The notes below the pieces were generated by a model. That model was not told the origin of the DNA, made no database searches, and saw only the letters and a list, made by a program, of their open reading frames with translations. Made by a program: the position numbers and the translations under genes. A DNA stretch of 10,981 nt from Chloroflexota bacterium (GTDB lineage: Bacteria; Chloroflexota; Anaerolineae; Aggregatilineales; UBA3940): assembly GCA_024643825.1 (NCBI GenBank), contig JAHEME010000051.1, positions 1 to 10,981 on the forward strand, given 5' to 3'. Of the stretch, positions 1 through 6,118 are shown one piece after another (position 1 is the stretch's first letter; the number at the start of each line of letters is the position of its first letter).

Positions 1-201
1 ATCTTCCTCCAGAAGGACTGGTCGCACGTCGGCACCAACCGCGCGGAGATGATTTACAACAAGGAAAAACTCCTGTCGCTCGGCGGCACGCACGATACCG
101 TCTTCTGCCGACAATGGAACCACCAAGAACTGCAAAGCCACATCCTTCGGAATGAGGCTTATAACCTCCGATGGGACATCTATGGTGCCAAGTTCAGGCA
201 T
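1..201 (-). CDS. Probable GspE/PilB-type assembly ATPase, N-terminal part (runs off window)
   Basis: This is an open frame from an ATG at 201 to the window edge, 67 codons with no stop. The translation begins MPELGTIDVPSEV and continues with ISLIPKDVA, QFLVVPL and a final VRPVLLEED. That pattern (I-P-x-x-x-A, then VxPL, then a closing VxPVLxxEE) matches the N-terminal domain that precedes the ATPase core in type II secretion/type IV pilus assembly ATPases. In-frame stops lie just upstream, so the ATG is the likely start and the protein would have a short N-terminus. The prepilin peptidase gene ends 32 bp upstream on the same strand, which fits one pilus operon. The Walker motifs would lie outside the window, so the assignment rests on the N-domain pattern and the neighbours. 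The middle (about residues 31-50) is less typical of the family. Confidence 0.55.
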   Translation of the reverse strand, partial: MPELGTIDVPSEVISLIPKDVALQFLVVPLSAEDGIVRAAERQEFFLVVNHLRAVGADVRPVLLEED

Positions 202-233
202 TTGACTCTAGTATCAGAATGGGTAAATGGCGT

Positions 234-1007
234 TCAGTGCAAGAGCGGAAGTTTAGTCCAGGGAAATAGAACCAGGAGGAACGACGTAAACGAAATAAAG
301 CTTCCAAATGGAAGCTTGGTATCCCTGCGAGCTCCCTTGAAGAAACGAGCTGCAATCCAATAGAGAATCCCAAGCATTGCGGCAAGCCAGACGGCGATCA
401 GGAAATTCTCGAAGCCTATTATGAAACCGATCAGGAGGACGAGTTTGACATCACCCCAACCCATTGTCTCCCTCTTGAAAATGAAGTTCCCAATTGCCCT
501 AACGAGAAGAAAAAATGTACCAGCCAGCACTGCCGATGTGCCAGCATCGAGGAGCCCGTTGTGAGATACGAATGCAAAATCGGCAATGCCGATGATCAGG
601 CCGGCCACTATCAACTTGTTCGGGATAATCAGGTTCTGCAAGTCAATCACCGCAACAGCGAGAAGCAGAATAAACAACAAGCCTCTCGAAAACGCACTTA
701 TCGTGAAGCCGAAATGCAGAAACAGGTACAGCCACATCGCGCCGGATGCCAGCTCGACGAGAGGATACTGGAATGAGATGGGCTGTCGGCAAGTGTGGCA
801 TTTACCCTTCAGTAAGGCAAAGGAAATCACTGGAACTAGCTCAAGCCACATGAGAGCCCGGCCGCATTGAGGGCAAGACGATCTCGGTGCAACGACGGAA
901 ATTCCTCGTGGAATACGGTAAATGCACACATTGGCAAAACTGCCGAGCGACAGACCTACGGCAAGAGGGAATATGAGGTTCGCGGTTATCACGGGCCTAC
1001 TTACCAA
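234..1007 (-). CDS. Prepilin leader peptidase/N-methyltransferase (A24 family, PilD/GspO)
   Basis: This is a 257-residue integral membrane protein that cleaves the leader of type IV prepilins after Gly and methylates the new N-terminal residue at the inner membrane. The N-terminal block GSFANVCIYRIPRG (22-35) is family-typical. Two CxxC pairs, C45/C48 and C70/C73, form the zinc-binding cytoplasmic loop of the bifunctional enzymes. The two catalytic aspartates are visible: D122 in VIDLQNLIIPN and D186 in GWGDVKL. A closing KLPFGSF motif is at 231-237, and several hydrophobic segments follow the usual eight-helix layout. The length is normal. The start is uncertain. A TTG at 1007 sits only 2 nt after a perfect AGGAGG, although the earlier part of that purine run gives better spacing. 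A GTG at 992 is the alternative. Its substrate is very likely the pilin encoded just upstream (1164-1577). Confidence 0.95.
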   Translation of the reverse strand: MVSRPVITANLIFPLAVGLSLGSFANVCIYRIPRGISVVAPRSSCPQCGRALMWLELVPVISFALLKGKCHTCRQPISFQYPLVELASGAMWLYLFLHFGFTISAFSRGLLFILLLAVAVIDLQNLIIPNKLIVAGLIIGIADFAFVSHNGLLDAGTSAVLAGTFFLLVRAIGNFIFKRETMGWGDVKLVLLIGFIIGFENFLIAVWLAAMLGILYWIAARFFKGARRDTKLPFGSFISFTSFLLVLFPWTKLPLLH

Positions 1008-1163
1008 TTCCTCCTACTTTCGGATACCAAGACGCAGACCACGGCAATGTTCGAACGGAACAAGTTCAGATACCAAGCAACCCGCAGCTCCACAAATCTT
1101 CATCATAGGGCGTCGTTTGTAAACGATCGACGGCACAAATTGGAGAGTTCCTGTCTATGCTTA
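1008..1163. other. Pilin-peptidase intergenic region
   Basis: This 156-bp gap between the pilin stop and the peptidase start holds small symmetric elements. The palindrome GTTCGAAC is at 1049-1056. A dyad CGTTT/AAACG spans 1114-1125 and sits inside a second pair CGTCG/CGACG (1111-1132). A 9-bp direct repeat GATACCAAG is at 1023-1031 and 1069-1077. The minus strand carries AGGAGG immediately before the peptidase start. I see no convincing promoter, terminator with a T-run, or RNA gene. A 31-codon frame (start ATGATG) ends at the ribosome-binding site of the peptidase but has no ribosome-binding site or recognisable content. Confidence 0.4.
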
Positions 1164-1577
1164 CTAATCCGGTACCTTCTCTTTGATATCCCCCGTTTGA
1201 TCGACTATCCACACATTGAACCTTCCATTCCCATTGAAGTCGACCACTGCCGTTGCTTCGGCGACAAAGTTGTTCGCATCGGCAGACACTATGGATATTC
1301 TGTACCTTGCCCTGCCACCTTCCGTCACAAGTGAATCCTGCTCAAAGCCGATATCAGAAAGCGAGTTCGAATAGACATCATTCTCGTATTTGTAGCTCTT
1401 CTCGAGAGTGTAGACCTGCTTAAGCATGAGCTTCGCCTCAGTCTCTTTGGCCTTCGAGACGACGGGCTCCAGCCGTGGCAGAGCCAGAAGAACGAGAATA
1501 CCAATTATGACCAGGACGACCATAAGCTCTACCATCGAGAAACCGGAGGCATCCTTCAAATGATGATTCATGTTCAT
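1164..1577 (-). CDS. Type IV pilin / pseudopilin, intact
   Basis: This 137-residue prepilin has a 12-residue leader ending in Gly12. It is followed by the class III signal FSMVELMVVLVIIGILVLL, with Phe at mature position 1 and Glu5 (E17 of the precursor), then a long hydrophobic helix and a conserved polar continuation to residue 53. The globular part (about 54-137) carries DFNGNGR at 113-119, a calcium-loop-like motif common near pilin C-termini. The ATG at 1577 is preceded by AGGA at suitable spacing. Further ATG codons just downstream are possible starts but would only shorten the leader. It lies 38 bp after the HEAT-like gene and upstream of the prepilin peptidase, and is the probable peptidase substrate. 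Two further copies of its first ~48 codons occur at 6119-6303 and at the right window edge. Both lack the globular part. Confidence 0.93.
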   Translation of the reverse strand: MNMNHHLKDASGFSMVELMVVLVIIGILVLLALPRLEPVVSKAKETEAKLMLKQVYTLEKSYKYENDVYSNSLSDIGFEQDSLVTEGGRARYRISIVSADANNFVAEATAVVDFNGNGRFNVWIVDQTGDIKEKVPD

Positions 1578-1615
1578 AGACGTTGATCCTGAGCTGTCGC
1601 TCTAGTTCCCGACCT

Positions 1616-2350
1616 TCATTGTTTCACCTCAAAGTGTCCTGTGGCCTGGTTCCAGCCCATATTTGCTGAATTATTCTCAAACCACTGCTCACGATATTGA
1701 GTAATAGTCATGCCCAGTCTTTGCTCTTCCTTAACCCGGACGCTGTCCGGTGGGATTTCTCCGTAGTCAACACCAGTCCAGTTCACAAGTCCCTTACGGG
1801 CAATGTCTCCAATCGTGGTGCCGCAAGCATTGACATACGTGGAGTCGTTAAGATTCTGAAGGAGGATGCCCACCACAGCATTATCAGGGGCAAGGCTATC
1901 TTCTTTGGCTCTATAGTAGTAGCTCTGTGCCAAGGCCCTCAACGCCATTCCACGAACCTGGGCATCCGAGTCGGATACTGCATCCGTTGCAATGACCTGG
2001 TAAGCCAAGGGAGTGCCGATGAGATCCAAAGCCATAATACCGTACTGACGATTGGGAATTGGCGCGTCGACGCTGTCGATGGTCTTCCCGTCGGGATCCA
2101 GAACTCCTACCTTCTGGATTGGCGTACTGAACAAGAACGATCGGAGTGCTGGCACGATTGCGTCGCCCATTGATCCAATCTTCCTCATCACGAGGAACGG
2201 ATCGTGGAGACCTTCTCCAGTCTCGGTGAAGAGTTTCGCTATCTCCTGTGCTGGCGGACTCGATGAAACCACAAACGTTTGATACCCGCCTTGGGCCATT
2301 GATGGGACTGAGAATACGAAGACAAACATTGCTATTAGGAATGTTTTCAT
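1616..2350 (-). CDS. Exported HEAT-like repeat protein, copy 1
   Basis: This 244-residue protein has a clear signal peptide: positively charged MKTF, a hydrophobic core, and a likely cleavage after SMA at residue 19. The mature part contains helix-pair segments of HEAT character, for example DPFLVMRKIGSMGDAIVPAL and later AQVRGMALRALAQ. No catalytic motif is visible, so a periplasmic scaffold or binding role is the most that can be said. A good ribosome-binding site (GAGG, 8 nt) precedes the ATG. It lies directly upstream of the pilin gene, which suggests a pilus-associated role (inference). Codons before position 1755 belong to a segment that differs from copy 2: the last 38-39 residues show about 26 of 38 matches. 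Everything upstream of that point is the same as copy 2 at the DNA level as far as I can see. Confidence 0.85.
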   Translation of the reverse strand: MKTFLIAMFVFVFSVPSMAQGGYQTFVVSSSPPAQEIAKLFTETGEGLHDPFLVMRKIGSMGDAIVPALRSFLFSTPIQKVGVLDPDGKTIDSVDAPIPNRQYGIMALDLIGTPLAYQVIATDAVSDSDAQVRGMALRALAQSYYYRAKEDSLAPDNAVVGILLQNLNDSTYVNACGTTIGDIARKGLVNWTGVDYGEIPPDSVRVKEEQRLGMTITQYREQWFENNSANMGWNQATGHFEVKQ

Positions 2351-2518
2351 AATACGCCTCGTTGTTTTTGGTATGCTGAAGTATATCGGAACAAGGTTAA
2401 GGACGAGACTCAGTTACCTGAGGATATGGTCATGATTTGTTGTTAGTTCAATCAGAAGCAATGCTTCCCATTGTCCAAAGAGGAGCTCGGGCCATGGATT
2501 GCTTCGGGGTGCGCGCGT
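2351..2518. other. Upstream region of HEAT-like gene, copy 1
   Basis: This stretch separates the HEAT-like gene from the decayed Rhs fragment C and should hold the HEAT promoter. It contains a short dyad CTCAG-TTAC-CTGAG at 2409-2422, about 60 bp before the start codon, which could be a regulatory site. No strong -35/-10 pair stands out. The part nearest fragment C (about 2449-2518) retains a 24-codon frame containing PKQSMARAPLW. This resembles the continuation of an Rhs core (compare SPDSMAS...APW in fragment A) after a frameshift. The same stretch recurs at 7054-7221. Confidence 0.4.
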
Positions 2519-2704
2519 TCATTGGCCTCGCCAGCTGTGGTAGTACCTCGCGCCGAAATAACCGAGGTCGGTTTCAGCGTCGCGCTCCTTGGAAGTGAAT
2601 TTGCAACCTTTGTACGCAGAGCCGGCGGATTTACATGTAGGCATCTGCTCTTCATAGAGATAGGAGAGGTTGTTGCCGTAGGTACCACTCCATATAGAAG
2701 CGTC
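2519..2704 (-). pseudogene. Decayed Rhs core fragment C, copy 1
   Basis: In this frame the translation reads DASIWSGTYGNN, then YLYEEQMP, CKFTSKERDAETDLGYFGA and RYYHSWRGQ, followed at once by TGA (2519-2521). KERD-x-E-T-x-LGYFGARYY-x-SW is the hallmark of the Rhs-associated core domain and aligns with the same block in fragments A and B. It has no start codon; an in-frame TAG at 2705-2707 precedes it. It stops exactly where the core normally continues with W/F-L-S-x-D. A second frame downstream keeps a piece that looks like the continuation, so a nonsense change or frameshift is likely. It begins 27 bp after the stop of the exported protein of cassette B. No toxin tail can be recognised. Confidence 0.8.
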
Positions 2705-2731
2705 CTAGTAATATCTCCCTATTGCGTCGGC

Positions 2732-3718
2732 TTACTTCGAAGATCTAGAAGCAGCTTTACTGAGCTTCTTGTTGAGCATAAAGAAATCCGTACTTCTGTC
2801 CCAGATATAGATTTCGATCCAGCTCCTAACGTGTTTTATTACTCGGCCACTTGCGAAATCAAAATCCTTAACTCCATCCATAGAAATGACGTCTTCGCTA
2901 ACCTCTTTCTCAATATCCAACATTCCATCGCCATTTACGTCGACGTACCTGATCTTCGCTGTCCACCGATCAAAATCATTTGATGTATCCGATGGAGACA
3001 ATCCCCAATTATTGGCTTGCAGCAAATCGGTTTTGAACAGGTCGTGAAATCTCTCGCCTACTACTCCTACAAGAATTTCCTGTTCGTCCAGATAACCTGA
3101 TCCATGGATCGTCTGACGGAGTCGGATTATATCCTGGCCGTTGATCTGAACGAAATTAATCTCGGGATCATTTTCTGGATACAGGTCTAGAGTGTCAAGT
3201 AGTGTGTGCTGATGTTCCGCATCGTCAAATAGGAAAAGCTTCACCAGGCCGTTTATATCGGATGCAGCCAAGAGGTAGAGGCTGTTTCTTTCACCAATTG
3301 ACTCAATGGTGTAGAGATCGTACTCGAGGTAATAACCGAAGGATTCCAGAGCTCCCTCAGGCTTGTCAGTATTAATCACAAAGTGGTTCAGATTGCGTTC
3401 CATCTCATCGTCGAAATACTGCTTGTCAGGTCTCACCCGGCTCAAATAATCAATTATGAACTTATATTTGAGATGAGAACGCAAATCTGCCAACCGTATA
3501 GAATCCAGGGACGTTCTGCCATATAGGCGATTGAGGTACTGGTCCCTACTAATAAGCCCAGCGTGGTATAAGGCGGAAAGAGTGCTATCGTTGAACACCC
3601 CGTTCTTATACTTGCTGTAATCGTTTAACAGCAGGCTGTCCTTGCTCTGACAAAACGGAACTGTATAGAAGATGAGGAGAGAAGCGACAACCCATGTCAA
3701 TCTACAACGCATGCTCAT
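2732..3718 (-). CDS. Exported protein, candidate immunity partner of Rhs fragment B, copy 1
   Basis: This is a 328-residue protein if started at the ATG at 3718, which has GGAG 11 nt upstream and lies 17 bp after the stop of Rhs fragment B. An in-frame ATG at 3754 would overlap the toxin gene and lacks a good ribosome-binding site. The N-terminus MSMRCRLTWVVASLLIFYTV is a signal peptide with cleavage near FCQS. The Cys is not in a convincing lipobox. The mature part is acidic and contains VDVNGDGMLDIE (about residues 259-270), an EF-hand/dockerin-like calcium loop (DxNxDGxxDxxE). I do not recognise the family. Position directly behind a toxin-like Rhs tip, plus export, suggests an immunity protein protecting the periplasm from a cell-wall-degrading toxin. 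This is inference. A housekeeping exported protein is the alternative. Confidence 0.75.
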   Translation of the reverse strand: MSMRCRLTWVVASLLIFYTVPFCQSKDSLLLNDYSKYKNGVFNDSTLSALYHAGLISRDQYLNRLYGRTSLDSIRLADLRSHLKYKFIIDYLSRVRPDKQYFDDEMERNLNHFVINTDKPEGALESFGYYLEYDLYTIESIGERNSLYLLAASDINGLVKLFLFDDAEHQHTLLDTLDLYPENDPEINFVQINGQDIIRLRQTIHGSGYLDEQEILVGVVGERFHDLFKTDLLQANNWGLSPSDTSNDFDRWTAKIRYVDVNGDGMLDIEKEVSEDVISMDGVKDFDFASGRVIKHVRSWIEIYIWDRSTDFFMLNKKLSKAASRSSK

Positions 3719-3735
3719 TTGTAATTTCTCCAATC

Positions 3736-4701
3736 TTAGTGCAGGCCGCTCCAATTGAAGAAGATAGAACCACCGTAAACATGGAACTCAAAACCGGGAG
3801 GCTCCTCGATACTATACAAGTGCCCCAAGAAATCAATGAATGGCTCTTTATCCCAAGTTCCTGAATGCGTTGAATGGAAAAAGAGGGAGCCTCCTATCGG
3901 ATTCTCAATCAAACCGTTAATTATCCCGCTTAGCACAGCTCGCACCCTGGCCAAGCGAGCGTCATAACTTTCGAGCATCTTAGTGGGTCCATACGTCTTG
4001 CTGACCCATTCTTTCATGAACTCTTTGCCGAAATTGCTGTTAGAAGTTATGTAACCATTTAATGCATAAAAGAAAATGGCCTCCTTTACTCCGTCATATG
4101 CATTCTTATGATACACAACATCGCTGATACTCCTAGCATTGCCGTAGCCAGTAGCCAAGCGGTTCAATACGCTGAAGAGTATGCCCGCGATCTCTTTGGG
4201 ATATAAGGCATTCGGACTCGCTTCTGAAGCCCCCAGTGCGGTCAGAAGTGTTTGATCTGCCACACTAAGGGTGTGGATTATTTGACCTACTCGACTCTGC
4301 TCCTGCCATTCTTGGTACTCCCGGTGCTGTTGCTCCAGCTGATACTGCCCGATGTCCGTCTGGTCCATTAAACTGAGTCCCACCTCATTGGACACCATCA
4401 TTCCATTGATCTCATAGCTGTATGCTCCGCTCGGGTCCACCGAGCCGATGGGATCATCTTCACAATATGCGTACGGAGACGCCCCTTGACCCATCGGGTC
4501 CCCACTCAGCCATTGTCCGCGCCAACTGTCGTAGTACCTCGCACCGAAGTAATAGAGGCCCGTTTTGGTATCGCGCTCCTTTGAGGTGAACTTATATCTT
4601 GCATCCGGCTCTGCAGTGAACATATTTCGCCAGGACACTGACTCTTCAAACGGGTAGAAATCGTTCCATATATAAATCGATCCGGTTGATGATGGGGTCA
4701 T
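3736..4701 (-). CDS. Orphan Rhs C-terminal fragment B with SleB/CwlJ-like hydrolase tail, copy 1
   Basis: From the ATG at 4701 this gives 321 residues. The Rhs core is at about 35-92 (YKFTSKERDTKTGLYYFGAR, SWRGQWLSGDP, DPIGSVDPSG). The tail resembles the SleB/CwlJ cell-wall hydrolase fold: LLTALGASEASPNAL (152-166), GILFSVLNRL (173-182), SISDVVYHKNAYDGV (191-205), SLFFHSTHSGTW (272-283) and a closing GGSIFF. E160 in GASEA matches the position of the catalytic Glu of the family's GEA motif. The same frame stays open upstream to 4833 and still reads as Rhs (IWANGDNVAQ, YYYYLKDHLGNVKM), but it has no start codon there and the ATG has only a weak ribosome-binding site. It therefore looks like a headless cassette donor rather than a normally expressed protein. 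Full-length Rhs proteins are several times longer. Confidence 0.85.
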   Translation of the reverse strand: MTPSSTGSIYIWNDFYPFEESVSWRNMFTAEPDARYKFTSKERDTKTGLYYFGARYYDSWRGQWLSGDPMGQGASPYAYCEDDPIGSVDPSGAYSYEINGMMVSNEVGLSLMDQTDIGQYQLEQQHREYQEWQEQSRVGQIIHTLSVADQTLLTALGASEASPNALYPKEIAGILFSVLNRLATGYGNARSISDVVYHKNAYDGVKEAIFFYALNGYITSNSNFGKEFMKEWVSKTYGPTKMLESYDARLARVRAVLSGIINGLIENPIGGSLFFHSTHSGTWDKEPFIDFLGHLYSIEEPPGFEFHVYGGSIFFNWSGLH

Positions 4702-4838
4702 TTTGACGTTGCCTAAATGGTCCTTTAGATAATAGTAGTACCTGTAAATATTACTATAGCCGTGGCAATTTTGCGCAACATTGTCTCCGTTTGCCCAGAT
4801 TCTAACAAGCCAACATGAATCAACCTGCTTGGCTCAGT

Positions 4839-5111
4839 TCATCTCCAAAGAATCAACATCAGTAATCCCAGTAAAATGGAAGCGATCCCGTAAGCGAGCG
4901 TCGTTATTCTTTGTTCTTTAGAACCCAGGATCCATCCTGATCTTTTCACCCCATCTGGGAAAAAGTGTCGCAAAGTCAAAATAACCACCCCACCCCCGAT
5001 AAACGCATAACCTTGATATACATGGATCGAAAACGCCATGACAAAAGTCGTCGCAACTTCTGCGTATGTGATCAGATGTGCAGTGAGTATTTTTCTGTCA
5101 ATGTCATCCAT
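4839..5111 (-). CDS. Small three-helix membrane protein, candidate immunity to Rhs fragment A, copy 1
   Basis: This is a 90-residue protein with three predicted membrane helices at about 12-30, 33-51 and 69-89, separated by a basic loop (PDGVKRSGW, GSKEQR). A strong ribosome-binding site (AAAGGA, 7 nt) precedes the ATG and lies just past the stop codon of Rhs fragment A; the two genes are 14 bp apart. I do not recognise the family. Small multi-helix membrane proteins directly downstream of polymorphic toxins are often immunity proteins against membrane-active toxins, so that role is inferred from position and topology. Its stop is 5 bp from the first in-frame Rhs codon of fragment B, so the cassettes are packed end to end. 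Confidence 0.75.
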   Translation of the reverse strand: MDDIDRKILTAHLITYAEVATTFVMAFSIHVYQGYAFIGGGVVILTLRHFFPDGVKRSGWILGSKEQRITTLAYGIASILLGLLMLILWR

Positions 5112-5125
5112 AAGGTCATCCTTTC

Positions 5126-6067
5126 TTAGAATCCCAGTGGCTGAGGTGTTGGCACAAATTTTTCATAAATCGAGGCACCAAGAACACCTCCAGTCCTCCC
5201 AGCGCCAACCGGGAACCCGCCCAACGCTGAGCCCGCACCAATGGCTCCGGTGGTAAGGACATTTTCAGTCCCAGAACCGCTCTTGTAATCTCCATACAAT
5301 TGCGTGCCTGCAGCAGCATCAGTTACGTACAAAGAGACGGCTGGTCCAGCAGCGGCAACAAGACTGGCACCAGCTACTGCCGTGACACCGGCGACCGAAC
5401 CCATGCCCTCAGCATAGGTGAAGTTCGAAACCGCGTCAAGCTTCAGTTTTGACATTTGTTTCGCAGTTGGCATGTTCAAGTCTGAATTCTTGTAGTCCGA
5501 TTCTGCTTGTGCTTGCGCTGAATTTATAGAAGAGCCATTCGAAGGTTGCATCTGGTTCACCAAATCATTCTGGATTCCGGAGAACTTGCTCGTAAGCCAG
5601 CTACCTATTTGTGCTCCGAGAGTTGCCCAATCGGGCCACCTCCCAGTCGGATCCTCGAATCTGAGCGGGTTATCGAAGGAGTATTGGTAAGGCGACCATG
5701 GCGCCAGAGTGCTGTCACTCGCCATACTATCTGGGCTGAGAAAACCACCGCGCCAAGAATCATAGTACCTTGCTGTCAGGTAGTCTAGTCCCGTTTCAGT
5801 GTCGCGCTCCTTAGAGGTGAACTTATATCTCCCGTCGGATGAACCTGTGCCGTTGCGGTTTGGCATTTGCTCACCATATGGATAATAGTCATTGTAACTA
5901 TCAACTCCACCACTTGAATTCAATACCATCTTTATGTCACCCAGATGATCTTTAAGATAATAATAATGGCTTATACTTCCACCGTTGTCCCTCACCTGGC
6001 CTATGTTATCCCCGTTGACCCACAGGTTTATCGTTATGTTCTCTCCATACGGTACCTCGTCAGCCAC
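5126..6067 (-). CDS. Orphan Rhs C-terminal fragment A with Gly/Ala-rich tail, copy 1
   Basis: From a GTG at 6067 this gives 313 residues. The Rhs homology starts earlier, at 6118 (GGSYYVLYANG...), where it abuts a pilin N-terminus. Core landmarks are NLWVNGDNIGQV (14-25), YYYLKDHLGDIKMVL (35-49), YKFTSKERDTETGLDYL (81-97), SWRGGFLSPDS (104-114) and NPLRFEDPTG (133-142). The tail (143-313) is unrelated to that of fragment B. It is polar to about 200, then rich in Gly, Ala and small residues (AGVTAVAGASLVAAAGPAV; GAIGAGSALGGFPVGAGRTGG). No catalytic motif is visible, and a membrane-active or linker-like tail is possible. Neither the GTG nor any upstream codon has a good ribosome-binding site, so normal expression is doubtful. 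The 90-residue membrane protein gene follows 14 bp later. Confidence 0.85.
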   Translation of the reverse strand: MADEVPYGENITINLWVNGDNIGQVRDNGGSISHYYYLKDHLGDIKMVLNSSGGVDSYNDYYPYGEQMPNRNGTGSSDGRYKFTSKERDTETGLDYLTARYYDSWRGGFLSPDSMASDSTLAPWSPYQYSFDNPLRFEDPTGRWPDWATLGAQIGSWLTSKFSGIQNDLVNQMQPSNGSSINSAQAQAESDYKNSDLNMPTAKQMSKLKLDAVSNFTYAEGMGSVAGVTAVAGASLVAAAGPAVSLYVTDAAAGTQLYGDYKSGSGTENVLTTGAIGAGSALGGFPVGAGRTGGVLGASIYEKFVPTPQPLGF

Positions 6068-6118
6068 TTCCGTATTGCCGTCAGGACCATTGGCATAAAG
6101 AACGTAGTATGAACCGCC

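Noticed and set aside
49..363. Plus-strand open frame of 104 codons
   Set aside because: It overlaps the end of the clearly real prepilin peptidase and the antisense of the GspE/PilB-like frame, and its translation has no family character.
1111..1132. Possible terminator hairpin between pilin and prepilin peptidase
   Set aside because: The stems are only 5 bp and there is no T-run on either strand. At most it is a small dyad.
1697..2173. Plus-strand 158-codon open frame, with a relative at 6424-6876
   Set aside because: It is antisense to the HEAT-like gene, which has a signal peptide and a ribosome-binding site. The plus-strand frame has neither.
2471..2983. Plus-strand 170-codon open frame, repeated at 7174-7686
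   Set aside because: It is antisense to Rhs fragment C and the exported protein gene. It recurs only because the DNA block is duplicated.
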